Positions 7,068 to 16,328 of a DNA stretch of 30,147 nt are shown here, piece after piece (position 1 is the stretch's first letter; every line of letters starts with the position of its first letter). Position numbers and translations under genes: made by a program. Location: the NCBI GenBank assembly GCA_002361335.1, contig DESS01000157.1, positions 1 through 30,147 on the forward strand, in the 5' to 3' direction. Below the pieces are notes generated by a model. The model saw nothing but the letters and a program-made list of their open reading frames with translations. It did no database searches and had not been told where the DNA came from. Source of the DNA: Richelia sp. UBA3308 (lineage in GTDB: Bacteria > Cyanobacteriota > Cyanobacteriia > Cyanobacteriales > Nostocaceae).

Positions 7068-8861
7068 ATGAATCACCAACATAAAGTTGATTTAGTAGAA
7101 GCGGAAAAATGTCGAGTATTAGGTAAAAAAGCAGAAGCTATCGAGCTTTACGAAAAATCTATATCTGGAGCCAAAGCAAACAAATATATACAAGAAGAAG
7201 CCCTTGCTAATGAATTAGCAGCTAAATTTTACCTTGATTGGGGTAAAGAAAAAGCAGCAATTTGTTATATGCAAGAAGCTTATTACTGTTATGCTCGTTG
7301 GGAAGCCAAAGCTAAAACAGATGATTTAGAAAAACGCTATCCTCAATTACTGACACCAATTTTAGAAAATCAAAATAAAGATTTTCAAAACGTTCTGAAT
7401 TCAACCGTTCAAACAATTGATTCAAGTTCCACCAATATTTCGGAATATTTCGATTTCGCCAGCATTATTAAAGCCTCACAAGCTTTATCAAGTGAAATAA
7501 AATTAGAACAATTAATTTCTCAGTTAATGCAAGTGGTGATGGAATATGCAGGAGCGAAAAAAGTAGCTTTACTATTGCTCAAAAACGAGAATCTAATCCT
7601 TGAAGCTTTAGCCTACATCAATCAAGAATTTGAACTATTAAATATACCATACCAAAACTGCAAAGACATTCCCATCACAATAGTTAATTACGTTAAACGT
7701 AGTTTAAAAACTGTTTTATTCGATGATGCGACAACAAAAAATGATTTTATTGACGATTCATATTTAATAAAACAACAACCGAAAAGTTTGCTGTGTATGC
7801 CGATTTTAAATCAAGGTAAATTAATCGGAATTTTATATCTTGAAAATAGATTAACTATTGGTGCATTTACAAAAAATCATCTCAAAATTCTGAATTTAAT
7901 TGTAACCCAAGCTGCAATTTCTCTGGAAAATGCCCAATTGTATGGCAAATTGGAAAACTATTCACATACTTTAGAGCAAAAAGTTGAAAAACGGACTCTT
8001 GAATTAAGACAAAAAGCAACTCAGCTAGAATCAACTTTAAAAGAATTACAACAGGCTCAAGCTCAACTAATTCAAGCTGAAAAAATGTCTAGTTTAGGAC
8101 AACTTGTTGCTGGTATAGCTCATGAAATTAATAATCCGATTAGCTTTATTTCCGGTAATATTACTCCAGCTCATGAATACGTCGAATCATTACTTGAATT
8201 AATTAATCTATATCAAAAATTATATTCACAACCTTTACCAGAAATTCAATCTAAAATTATAGAAATAGAACTAGATTATTTAATTGAGGACTTACCAAAA
8301 CTACTTGATTCCATGGAAACAGGTGCAAACCGCATTAGTGAAATTATTTTGTCATTACGCAATTTTTCTCGCTTGGATGAATCGGAAATCAAATCTGTAG
8401 ATATTCATGATGGTATTGATAGTACTATTTTAATTTTGCAGCATGAACTATCATCTAATCATCAATATCCAGAAATTCAAGTAGTTAAAGAATACAATCA
8501 AATTCCTAAACTAAATTGTTATGCTTCTGGATTAAATCAAGTTTTTCTCAATATAATTGGTAATGCAATTTATGCTTTACGACAAAAACAGGAAAATAAA
8601 CCTTTTATCACAATTAAAACTTCACTCAAGGATAAAGGTAATGTATTGATTAGTATCGCTGATAATGGTACTGGTATCAATAAGTCAGTTTTAAATAAAA
8701 TATTCGACCCATTTTTTACCACAAAACCCGTTGGTAGCGGTACTGGTTTAGGATTATCAACAAGTTATTCTATTGTGGTGGAAAAACATCGTGGTAAATT
8801 AAACTGTGTTTCTACTCCTGGTGAGGGAACGGAGTTTGTAATTGAATTACCGATAAAATAA
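7068..8861 (+). CDS. GAF-domain sensor histidine kinase, C-terminal part of a broken giant kinase
   Basis: This 597-residue reading frame holds the end of the TPR-like linker (1-100), a GAF sensor domain (about 130-292), a coiled coil (295-338) and a complete histidine kinase. The kinase has an H-box with H352 (GQLVAGIAHEINNP), an N-box (N495/N499), DNGTGI at 532-537, FDPFFTTKP near 547 and GTGLGLSTS near 558-566. All catalytic blocks are present, so it could still autophosphorylate. It is the in-frame continuation of the preceding relic, separated only by TAA 7035-7037. Its ATG is an internal methionine of the ancestral protein and lacks a clear Shine-Dalgarno sequence. It may therefore be an untranslated pseudogene half, or a reborn stand-alone kinase. 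No response regulator is adjacent. Confidence 0.75.
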   Translation: MNHQHKVDLVEAEKCRVLGKKAEAIELYEKSISGAKANKYIQEEALANELAAKFYLDWGKEKAAICYMQEAYYCYARWEAKAKTDDLEKRYPQLLTPILENQNKDFQNVLNSTVQTIDSSSTNISEYFDFASIIKASQALSSEIKLEQLISQLMQVVMEYAGAKKVALLLLKNENLILEALAYINQEFELLNIPYQNCKDIPITIVNYVKRSLKTVLFDDATTKNDFIDDSYLIKQQPKSLLCMPILNQGKLIGILYLENRLTIGAFTKNHLKILNLIVTQAAISLENAQLYGKLENYSHTLEQKVEKRTLELRQKATQLESTLKELQQAQAQLIQAEKMSSLGQLVAGIAHEINNPISFISGNITPAHEYVESLLELINLYQKLYSQPLPEIQSKIIEIELDYLIEDLPKLLDSMETGANRISEIILSLRNFSRLDESEIKSVDIHDGIDSTILILQHELSSNHQYPEIQVVKEYNQIPKLNCYASGLNQVFLNIIGNAIYALRQKQENKPFITIKTSLKDKGNVLISIADNGTGINKSVLNKIFDPFFTTKPVGSGTGLGLSTSYSIVVEKHRGKLNCVSTPGEGTEFVIELPIK

Positions 8862-8892
8862 TCATATCAAGTCCGGCTAATTACTTACTATT

Positions 8893-9043
8893 AGGACTTA
8901 CGCAAAAGTAACATAACTGCGTCATTACTCACGAGAGGCGACGTAATCGCAAAAATCCTGCGTTCGCGAAGCCTGCCCGAAGGGCTTATGCTTCCCGAAA
9001 CAAAGTTTCGGTCGCAATGACAAATCGACCTTGCGTAAGTCCT
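8893..9043. mobile_element. MITE-like element with 13-bp terminal inverted repeats
   Basis: The 151-bp segment starts AGGACTTACGCAA (8893-8905) and ends with its exact reverse complement TTGCGTAAGTCCT (9031-9043). Inside are smaller hairpins typical of cyanobacterial repeats (TTCGCGAA; GCCCGAAGGGC; CCGAAACAAAGTTTCGG). There is no coding capacity and no clear target-site duplication. It fits a non-autonomous element of the kind scattered through Nostocales genomes. The rest of the gap 8862-9302 is AT-rich, with CTTCTTACTTCTTACT-like repeats near 9100. Confidence 0.75.
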
Positions 9044-9302
9044 GTATATAACCAAGACTTAAGGATGGCGATTATTACCAACATAACATGAATACTCATT
9101 ACTTCTTACTTCTTACTCAACCCCCACAGAATGCGCTTATTAACCGGACATGATATCATTCCCACCTGAGTGCCAATGCCCTATTGAGATTCTTTATATA
9201 TAGCTTGAGAAATCGCTATTAGCGCTGTTTACCTTAAAGTTGTAAAATTTTTGTTAAGTTAAACCAGAATTTAGAGTTATCCCCTGCAACAAGGTAATCG
9301 GC

Positions 9303-11513
9303 ATGACAGCAACAACACCCAAGGCAACCGCAGTTCCCAAATTTTGCGAAGGTATTCAATATTTTGGGGAAGCTTTACCTGATTTTGATAAATACGGCAC
9401 ACAAAGCGCTATTCCAGAAGGTAAAACCGCTATTAGCGACACTCAAGATGCAGCGGCAGTTTACCAAACTTTACTTTATGCCGATGCTTTACGTTATTTA
9501 ACATTACAAATTACTGGAAGTAAAGCTTCGGGACATCCTGGTGGTTTTGCATCTCAAGCGGAAGCTTATGCTGCTTTAGTCATGCTGGGTTACAAGAATA
9601 TTATTACCGAAGTGGGACACCATGCTCCCGGTTTCTATAGCGCTATGTTTCTTGACCGTTCCTTAGAGGACATGGATATAATTACGGTGCAACAATTACG
9701 GGAGCGTTTCCGGGAAAAACATGGACTCCTGGGACACCTTTCCGGTATGATTCCTGGTATTCTTGCACCTGCAGGTCCTTTGGGTCAAGGACAGCATTTT
9801 GCCATGGCTGCGGCTTATTTAAATCGAGATAAATTATTCCCCTTTACTGTTGGTGATGGAGGTTTGGGGGAACCTTATATCATGAGTTCCATGGCGCATT
9901 TTAATACTGCTTTCCCTAACATTACTAATTTTCTACCGGTGTTGGTGTGGAATGGTTATAGTCAGGAACATCACAGCATGGTTTCTTTGAAAACCAATGA
10001 GGAGATGATCAATTACTGGCGCGGTAATGGTTTTGAAGAAGTTATTTTAGTTAATGCTAAAGACTTTGACGATCGCAATCAGCCAGGGGATTATGTAAAT
10101 AGTACAGAGTTTTCCTTTGAAAACAGATTGGCGTTTACTAAAGCGGTAATTGAAGGAGTTGATCAAGCAGCGAAATCGGCACTTGGTGGAAAATTAACCG
10201 TATTTATTATTAAACAACTTAAAGGTTCCGGGGTTCACGCCACAGGTTCTAAATCTCATAACCTTTATCCCAAAGATACTTTAGATGCACCTCACATGGT
10301 AGAAGCATTGAAAAAACGTGCTTTACCTGTAGAAGCTTGGGAATTAGTGCGGACAAATTGCGATCGCGCTGGTGGTGGACCTGCTGGAAAGACTGCCGTA
10401 ACTGAATTTGAGTTACAATTACCTGAATTAGGTCAGTTGTCTTTGCAAGAGTTTGAAGTCGGTGGGGAACCGAAAGTTGCTACTACTGCCATGGGAGCAA
10501 TAGTATCTCAGGTCGGACAAGCTGACAAGAATTTCTTAGTTACCAACGCTGACGGAAATGCGGCATCGGGAATTAATAATATCAACCAAGCTTTAAAAAT
10601 TATCCACCCCACGACAGATGACATTTACTATCAGGCACCCCAAGGACAAGTTTACGAACCTTTAAGTGAAGACGCTTGTGCTGGTTTAGCCGCCGGTATA
10701 TGTTTAATGGGTGGACGTACTTTATGGTGTTCCTATGAATCCTTCGCCATCAACGGTTTACCAATTTGGCAGACGGTAACTCAAGCAATGGCAGAATTAC
10801 GTCGCGCTACACCTTCGACGATAACTTTATTTACAGCCGGAGCATTAGAACAAGGGCGTAATGGATGGACACACCAACGTCCAGAAATCGAAGCCTACTT
10901 TGCTTCCATGATGCGTAACGGTAATATTTTCCCACTTTTCCCCTGCGATGCCAACAGCATTCAAGCTTGTTATGAATGGGCTGTGACAACTAAGAATAAA
11001 GGAATTGTGATTACTGCCAGTAAATCCCCCTTACCAATTCGTACCACCTTTGAACAAACCAGGCAAGCTTTAAAAGATGGTGCGATCGCCTTGCAAGAAA
11101 CTAGTGGGGATAAGAAAGTAGTATTTGCAGTTATTGGCGATATGATGTTAAAGCCAGTTTACGAAGCTGCCGAATTACTACAAACAGCAGGAGTAGGAGT
11201 CAAAATAGTTTCCGTAATTAATCCCCGTCGTTTATATCGTCCCCAAGATACAGCATGGGATACCTGTTCTCAACCAGACGGTGATTTTATGGATGATGCC
11301 AAATTTGCCGAAATATTTGATGGAGATGCCTTAATCGGCCTTACCGGCGGCGCTCCAGCGATGTTAGAACCGATAATGCTACGGAGTAATTGTCAGCGCG
11401 ATACTTTTTCATGGAAGCGTGGGGAAACCACATCTAGCGCGGGACAATTAATGGAATTTAATGGTTTGACAGCCGAAGCATTGAAAGAAAGAGCGATGAA
11501 GTTGATTGGTTAG
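9303..11513 (+). CDS. Thiamine-diphosphate enzyme of the phosphoketolase/transketolase type
   Basis: At 736 residues it lies between transketolases (about 660) and classical xylulose-5-phosphate phosphoketolases (about 790). The diphosphate-binding loop is GDGGLGEPYIMSS near residue 182. Other thiamine-enzyme features are SGHPGGFASQAEAY near 75-90, GHLSGM and GPLGQGQHFAMAAAY. From memory it matches the cyanobacterial sll0529-type group, annotated variously as transketolase or second phosphoketolase. Phosphoketolases split xylulose-5-phosphate or fructose-6-phosphate to acetyl phosphate; whether this group does so is not settled by sequence. It is a cytosolic enzyme. A possible ribosome site (AAGG) precedes the ATG by about 8 bases. 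It stands alone, with strong hairpins downstream. Confidence 0.85.
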   Translation: MTATTPKATAVPKFCEGIQYFGEALPDFDKYGTQSAIPEGKTAISDTQDAAAVYQTLLYADALRYLTLQITGSKASGHPGGFASQAEAYAALVMLGYKNIITEVGHHAPGFYSAMFLDRSLEDMDIITVQQLRERFREKHGLLGHLSGMIPGILAPAGPLGQGQHFAMAAAYLNRDKLFPFTVGDGGLGEPYIMSSMAHFNTAFPNITNFLPVLVWNGYSQEHHSMVSLKTNEEMINYWRGNGFEEVILVNAKDFDDRNQPGDYVNSTEFSFENRLAFTKAVIEGVDQAAKSALGGKLTVFIIKQLKGSGVHATGSKSHNLYPKDTLDAPHMVEALKKRALPVEAWELVRTNCDRAGGGPAGKTAVTEFELQLPELGQLSLQEFEVGGEPKVATTAMGAIVSQVGQADKNFLVTNADGNAASGINNINQALKIIHPTTDDIYYQAPQGQVYEPLSEDACAGLAAGICLMGGRTLWCSYESFAINGLPIWQTVTQAMAELRRATPSTITLFTAGALEQGRNGWTHQRPEIEAYFASMMRNGNIFPLFPCDANSIQACYEWAVTTKNKGIVITASKSPLPIRTTFEQTRQALKDGAIALQETSGDKKVVFAVIGDMMLKPVYEAAELLQTAGVGVKIVSVINPRRLYRPQDTAWDTCSQPDGDFMDDAKFAEIFDGDALIGLTGGAPAMLEPIMLRSNCQRDTFSWKRGETTSSAGQLMEFNGLTAEALKERAMKLIG

Positions 11514-11525
11514 AGTTTTGTAGCA

Positions 11526-11568
11526 AAGACTTTAGCACTCACAATATGGTGATGGGGGCTAAAGTCTT
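11526..11568. terminator. Hairpin after the phosphoketolase-like gene
   Basis: AAGACTTTAGC (11526-11536) pairs with GCTAAAGTCTT (11558-11568), 12 bases past the stop codon. The stem is 11 bp with a 21-base loop and no long T run. It may be a terminator or one of the widespread GGGCTAAAG-type repeats. Confidence 0.45.
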
Positions 11569-11645
11569 CACTCGAAAACTTGTAGTTTTAAGTAGTGAGG
11601 CATTGAAAATAGGGCGAAACGGATTTATTGCAAAATCGAAAACCT

Positions 11646-11678
11646 TGTCCCAGACGCGATACCCTTGCGTCTGGGACA
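11646..11678. terminator. Strong 12-bp hairpin
   Basis: TGTCCCAGACGC and GCGTCTGGGACA pair perfectly around a 9-base loop. The hairpin lies between the plus-strand phosphoketolase-like gene and the minus-strand gene ending at 11783, where a bidirectional transcription stop is expected. Confidence 0.5.
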
Positions 11679-11782
11679 TTTATAATTCCGCCACGAGGTA
11701 GGCAACGCCGAAAATAGTAATGCCGGATAAGAGAGTAGAGATGGGGTGATGAGGTGATATCAAGTCCGGCATTAGAAGAAGG

Positions 11783-12160
11783 TTAATAGGATTTAGAATC
11801 GGGACAATTATCTGGTTGTTCAATTGGGTGTACAGCGCAGGGTAAAAGCTCATGTTCAGTAGCATAAATGCAGTTATGACAGCCCGGTTTCCTATGCAAA
11901 ACTTTGTTGATTTTCACTGAGTAGGCATCCAACTGCTTATCTAATCGCCTGCACTTAGAACTAGAAACGACTATCATAAGTCCAGATGATGCGAATATCA
12001 ACGAACTCAACTTCAGATATTTTTTATCGCTGTTGGAGAAGTAAGCAATCATCATCCCGAAAGATGTTAAAAGTACAACAAAACTAATTGAAACTAGGTT
12101 TTCAAACAAGCAACGTGTTTCAAAAAGTTTTTCTCTTTCTCCTTGTAATTTTTTTAGCAT
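11783..12160 (-). CDS. Small membrane protein with C-terminal Cys cluster
   Basis: I do not recognise a named family. The 125-residue product has a charged N-terminal helix (1-20), two hydrophobic segments at about 21-41 and 50-67 forming a membrane hairpin, a basic linker, and a C-terminal motif with four cysteines (C94, C97, C108, C119): CHNCIYATEHELLPCAVHP, then QPDNCPD. A CxxC, LPCAVHP, C pattern recurs, as I recall, at the ends of otherwise unrelated small cyanobacterial proteins and could bind a metal or a redox partner. Neither TM segment is signal-like, so the cluster may face the cytoplasm. The ATG has no strong ribosome site. The gene runs in the same direction as the desulfhydrase upstream but starts 39 bp after its stop, so co-transcription is possible. 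Confidence 0.6.
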   Translation of the reverse strand: MLKKLQGEREKLFETRCLFENLVSISFVVLLTSFGMMIAYFSNSDKKYLKLSSLIFASSGLMIVVSSSKCRRLDKQLDAYSVKINKVLHRKPGCHNCIYATEHELLPCAVHPIEQPDNCPDSKSY

Positions 12161-12198
12161 ATGTTATTTTTTCTCTATAAAATGAAGCACAAGTAATT

Positions 12199-13134
12199 TT
12201 ACATCTCCATATTAAATTGCAACAAATCCCCAAACCGCTGATTAAACCCAGCAATCCCCTGTAAACCACCAGTGTGAATTACCACAATAGTACTACCATC
12301 TTTAAATTTACCTTTTTCAATATCATTCCATACCCCATAAAATAATTTTCCAGTATAAATAGGGTCAAGTTGAATACTAAATTTTTTGTAAAATGTGTTG
12401 ATAAAATCTATTAATTCCTGATTCCATTTTGTATAACCACCAAAATGATAATCAGTCACTAACTGCCAATTATTATACTTTTTTTCTACAGCTTCCCATA
12501 TCAAACTATTAATTTCATCCTTGAGAAAATCGCCTTTTAAAGCTGGATAAACCTTTAAAAGAGACATTCCATTCAAACCAGTAACTAAACCCCCAGCTGT
12601 TCCACCGGTACCGCAACTTACGCAAATATAATCCGGCAATTCGCCACCAAGTTGTTCGCTTATCTCTGCAATTATCTCTGCACAACCTTTAACTGCTAAA
12701 GTATTGCTTCCACCTTCGGGTATTACATAACATTTTCCTAACTCATTCTGCAATCCTGCGGCGATTTCTGTTTTCTCTTGCCGATATGCTTTTCTTTTCA
12801 CAGATACCAAACGCATTCCTAACTCTAGCGCTATAGATAAAGTTGGATTTAACGGCTTTACTAATTCTCCTCGAATCACACCAATCGTCTCAAAGCCAAA
12901 TATCTTACCTGCTGCTGCCGTTGCTGCAATATGATTAGAATAAGCACCACCAAAAGTAAGTAACCGTTTTTGTTGTTGCTGTTTTGCTGCTTGTAGATTG
13001 TATTTTAATTTACGCCACTTGTTACCAGAAATTTGCGGATGGATTAAATCATCCCGTTTGACAAATAAACGTATTCTACGTTGAGTTAAGAATTCATCTT
13101 GAATCAGTTGTAGTGGGCTTGGTTGATTGAGCAT
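12199..13134 (-). CDS. D-cysteine desulfhydrase/ACC-deaminase-like PLP enzyme
   Basis: This 311-residue fold-type II PLP enzyme carries the hallmark LFVKRDDLIHPQISGNKWRK, in which the lysine after SGN (K39) should bind PLP. It also has LLTFGGAYSNHIAATAAAGK, the substrate/PLP-phosphate loop GTGGTAGGLVTGL and a C-terminal STIVVIHTGGLQGIAGF. This set defines the D-cysteine desulfhydrase (DcyD)/1-aminocyclopropane-1-carboxylate deaminase family. The former makes pyruvate, ammonia and sulfide; the latter makes 2-oxobutyrate. The choice between them needs active-site modelling. It is cytosolic. The region upstream carries repeats and no recognisable Shine-Dalgarno sequence. The small membrane protein gene follows 38 bp downstream on the same strand. 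Confidence 0.85.
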   Translation of the reverse strand: MLNQPSPLQLIQDEFLTQRRIRLFVKRDDLIHPQISGNKWRKLKYNLQAAKQQQQKRLLTFGGAYSNHIAATAAAGKIFGFETIGVIRGELVKPLNPTLSIALELGMRLVSVKRKAYRQEKTEIAAGLQNELGKCYVIPEGGSNTLAVKGCAEIIAEISEQLGGELPDYICVSCGTGGTAGGLVTGLNGMSLLKVYPALKGDFLKDEINSLIWEAVEKKYNNWQLVTDYHFGGYTKWNQELIDFINTFYKKFSIQLDPIYTGKLFYGVWNDIEKGKFKDGSTIVVIHTGGLQGIAGFNQRFGDLLQFNMEM

Positions 13135-13200
13135 ATTTTTTAAATACTATTTACAGTACTAAGATTTTATTTGGAGTACAGTAATATATTTTACAATTCT

Positions 13201-13262
13201 TGTGGTACGGGCAAGGATGCCCGTCCAAATGTACCGATCAAAGCATGAAATATACTGTATGT
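13201..13262. repeat. Dispersed hairpin repeat (TACGGGCA family), copy 2
   Basis: ACGGGCA, AGGA and TGCCCGT form a hairpin at 13207-13224. The flanking TGTGGTACGGGCA, CAAATGTACC and ATACTGTAT match copy 1 at 4218-4285 over about 60 bp, with several substitutions. Confidence 0.6.
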
Positions 13263-13267
13263 AAAAA

Positions 13268-13288
13268 AGACGTTGCATTGCAACGTCT
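13268..13288. repeat. Palindrome AGACGTTGCA type
   Basis: AGACGTTGCA, one T and TGCAACGTCT form a 21-bp near-perfect palindrome, followed by CTACA. It belongs to the same dispersed family as 792-821 and lies directly beside copy 2 of the TACGGGCA repeat. Confidence 0.65.
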
Positions 13289-13366
13289 CTACAATAATTG
13301 TGGTTTATGGCAGCCTAATACGGCTCATACAGCAGCACTTATGTTTTTTTCTTCTACCCTGTGACT

Positions 13367-16324
13367 TTAACTTTTAAGAGTATTAGGCGTTTTACCTTGA
13401 GCAGGATATTCTCCGTACTGCTGGATCAGTTTAGCTACCAAACCCGTCCACCCAGTTTGATGACTGGCTCCAAGTCCGGCACCATTATCACCGTGAAAAT
13501 ACTCAAAGAATAAAATATGATTTTGCCAATTTTCATCGGTTTGAAGTTTATTGTCTGCATCAAACATTGTTTGGCTTCCTCCGTAAACAGGGCGCTTACC
13601 ATCATTATCATTGAGGAAAATTTTCATCAGCCTATTAGATATGTCTGTGCTAATATCCCAGAGATTCTTCTGGTTGCCGCTTCCCTTGGGATATTCCACT
13701 GTGAATTCTTCACCCAAAAAGTAATTGAAAATTTGCAGTGACTCAATAATCAAGAAATTCACCGGGAACCAAATTGGGCCGCGCCAATTAGAATTACCCC
13801 CAAATAAGTAAGTAGTAGATTCTGCTGGTTCGTAATTTACTGTTCCACGTTCTTCACCATTGACTCTTAGAACGAAAGGATTTTGTTCATGGTACTTTGA
13901 AACAGAACGGATACCATGATCGCTCAAAAATTCAGTTTCATCTAGCATTTTTTGGAGAATTTTCTTAAGTCTTTCGGGACTAACAAGTGAAAGAAATGCT
14001 CCTGATTTATTCTTTATCTGAGCAATGTTTTCATGCTGTGTGAGTTCTGGCCGATTTTTGATAAACCAGTCAAAACGCTCTTTGGAGTCATTAGAAAAAT
14101 ATTTCTCCACTATTTTCTCATCAAGGGTTTCAACCGCAAACAGGGGAATTAAACCTACCATGGAAAACACCTTGATTTGTTCAGCATCCCCACCAGCCTT
14201 GAGTATATCTTGATAAAAACCTTGCTCTTCATTCCAGATTTTTACATTCTCATCTCCAATTTTATTCATAGCATCAGCAATCAACAGAAAATGTTGAAAA
14301 AACTTAGATGCCATTGTTTCATAAGCAGGTGTTTTCGTTTGTTCTGCCAGTTCTACAGCTATTTTGAGCATCTTGAGGCAGTACATTGCCATCCAGGCAG
14401 TACCATCCGCTTGCTCGATGCTTTCACCAGGTTTGAGATTACTTCTATCGATTGGACCAATATTATCTAGACCTAAAAATCCACCAGAAAAAATATTATT
14501 CCCATTTGCATCTTTACGATTAGTCCACCAGGTGAAGTAAAGAGCTAACTTTTGAAAAACTTCTTCCAGAAAATCTACATCGCCTTTACCGTACATTTTC
14601 TTTTCAATTTTATATACTCGCCAGGTAGCCCATGCATGAACAGGGGGGTTTACATCCCCAAAATTCCACTCATAGGCTGGCATTTGACCGTTAGGATGTA
14701 AATACCATTCCCGGGTAAAAAGACGTAGTTGATGCTTGGCATAATCTGGATCGATTAAAGCGAAGGGAATAGTATGGAATGCTGAATCCCAAGCGGCAAA
14801 CCAAGGATATTCCCACTTGTCTGGCATAGAGATAATATCCTCATTAAATAGATGAGTCCATTGATTATTTCTGCCATTTTTACGTTCTGACGGCGGTGTT
14901 GGCCCTGATGGATCTCCATTAAGCCAATCTTGAACTACGTAGTAATAATATTGCTTGCTCCACAACATTCCTGCAAAGGCCTGACGCTGTACATCACGTA
15001 TGTCATCAGGTATTTTGTAAGGATTGACGGCTTGATAAAATTCATCGGCTTCACCCTTGCGGTTTTGAAAAATTGTTTCAAATTCACTATTAAAAGGTGT
15101 TGCCAATTTTTCCACATCGCTCAGTCGCAAACAGACTATCTTGGTTTCTCCTGGAGCAATATCCAATTTATAGCTGGCTGAGACTTTTGTCCCCTGTCCA
15201 TTGGGATTAACAGCATCCTTATCACCTTTTACGACATAATTATTGATGCTATCTTTAACGTAAGGAGAAGCATTACAACCCCATTTAAATCTTTTTATAT
15301 TTGTTTCGTTTTCTGTGTAAAGCATTTCCGAAGGCTGTTGACAATATAGCCATCTTTCCCCTAAAGGTTGACCGGTCGGTATTTCTGGAGAATATGCTTG
15401 TACTACTCTAAATTCAGAAGAAGTAGATTTAATTTCACAAAGAGATGGTTTTTCTCGATAAACGGTCAATTGTGAATTATTTTTCCTTACCGTGTACTTT
15501 TGTTTGTTTTCTTCATCGATTATCAGCCATTCATTTCCTTGGTTTTGAATCTCAACTTTTGCTTTGTCTGAATAAGGTATTTTGTTACGTTTAAACTCTT
15601 TTCCTAGGTCTTCTGAAAATTTACCACTATCTAAATCTTTTTCAAGTTTAGAGTCGATGTTAAATAACCCCCAAGACCAAGTATTACGGAACCACAGGGT
15701 TGGTAGAAGATGTAGGGTTTTTTGCTCTGAGCCTTGATTAGTAACGCTGATTTTAATCAGAATGTCTTCGGGAGTATTTTTAGCGTACTCTACCAAAACA
15801 TCAAAATAGCGATTGTCTTCAAATACCTTTGTGTCCAGAAGTTCATATTCTGGCTTGCTTTTGTCATTTTGGCCATTTGTAGAAACTAAGTCCCCATATG
15901 GAAACTTAGCTTGGGGATATTTATACAGACATTTCATGTACGAGTGGGTAGGTGTATTGTCAAGATAAAAGTAATATTCTTTTACATCTTCCCCATGATT
16001 ACCTCGATCGGACTTACCACCCGTTAAACCAAAGAGTCTTTCCTTCAAAATGTCATCTTCACCATTCCAAAGGGCAATGGCAAAACATAGCCGTTGTTGA
16101 TTATCAGAAATTCCGGCAATGCCATCTTCACCCCAGCGATAGGCACGGGAGCGGGCTTGTGAGTGAGGAAAATAGTCCCACGCACTGCCATCAGAACTGT
16201 AATCTTCTCGCACCGTTGCCCATTGGCGATCGCTCACATAGGGGCCCCACCGTTTCCAATCTTTGCTTTTTTCACCGTTTTCTACCAGTCTTTTTCTTTC
16301 TTGGGTTTGATCAATTTGTGTCAT
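13367..16324 (-). CDS. Large GH63/MGH1-like glycoside hydrolase (glucosidase)
   Basis: From the preferred start the protein has about 985 residues. The N-terminal part (RWGPYVSDRQWATVREDYSS, then WDYFPHSQARSRAYRWGEDG) and the (alpha/alpha)6-barrel blocks (KWEYPWFAAWDSAFHTIPFA, GQMPAYEWNFGDVNPPVHAW, NWRGPIWFPVNFLI, HQTGWTGLVAKLI) are typical of bacterial GH63-family proteins annotated as glucosidase. FAAWDSAFH and GGNSNWRGPIW contain the acidic residues expected to act as acid and base. The substrate is probably an alpha-linked glucoside or mannosylglycerate-like solute, which is an inference. No signal peptide is visible, so it is probably cytoplasmic. An ATG 33 bases upstream (16357) is possible, but the ATG at 16324 has GAGGA at the right distance. 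It appears transcribed alone. Confidence 0.85.
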   Translation of the reverse strand: MTQIDQTQERKRLVENGEKSKDWKRWGPYVSDRQWATVREDYSSDGSAWDYFPHSQARSRAYRWGEDGIAGISDNQQRLCFAIALWNGEDDILKERLFGLTGGKSDRGNHGEDVKEYYFYLDNTPTHSYMKCLYKYPQAKFPYGDLVSTNGQNDKSKPEYELLDTKVFEDNRYFDVLVEYAKNTPEDILIKISVTNQGSEQKTLHLLPTLWFRNTWSWGLFNIDSKLEKDLDSGKFSEDLGKEFKRNKIPYSDKAKVEIQNQGNEWLIIDEENKQKYTVRKNNSQLTVYREKPSLCEIKSTSSEFRVVQAYSPEIPTGQPLGERWLYCQQPSEMLYTENETNIKRFKWGCNASPYVKDSINNYVVKGDKDAVNPNGQGTKVSASYKLDIAPGETKIVCLRLSDVEKLATPFNSEFETIFQNRKGEADEFYQAVNPYKIPDDIRDVQRQAFAGMLWSKQYYYYVVQDWLNGDPSGPTPPSERKNGRNNQWTHLFNEDIISMPDKWEYPWFAAWDSAFHTIPFALIDPDYAKHQLRLFTREWYLHPNGQMPAYEWNFGDVNPPVHAWATWRVYKIEKKMYGKGDVDFLEEVFQKLALYFTWWTNRKDANGNNIFSGGFLGLDNIGPIDRSNLKPGESIEQADGTAWMAMYCLKMLKIAVELAEQTKTPAYETMASKFFQHFLLIADAMNKIGDENVKIWNEEQGFYQDILKAGGDAEQIKVFSMVGLIPLFAVETLDEKIVEKYFSNDSKERFDWFIKNRPELTQHENIAQIKNKSGAFLSLVSPERLKKILQKMLDETEFLSDHGIRSVSKYHEQNPFVLRVNGEERGTVNYEPAESTTYLFGGNSNWRGPIWFPVNFLIIESLQIFNYFLGEEFTVEYPKGSGNQKNLWDISTDISNRLMKIFLNDNDGKRPVYGGSQTMFDADNKLQTDENWQNHILFFEYFHGDNGAGLGASHQTGWTGLVAKLIQQYGEYPAQGKTPNTLKS

Positions 16325-16328
16325 GTTT

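Noticed and set aside
11680..11865. 61-codon minus-strand frame overlapping the Cys-cluster gene
   Set aside because: It overlaps the better-supported frame 11783-12160, has no ribosome site and no recognisable motif.
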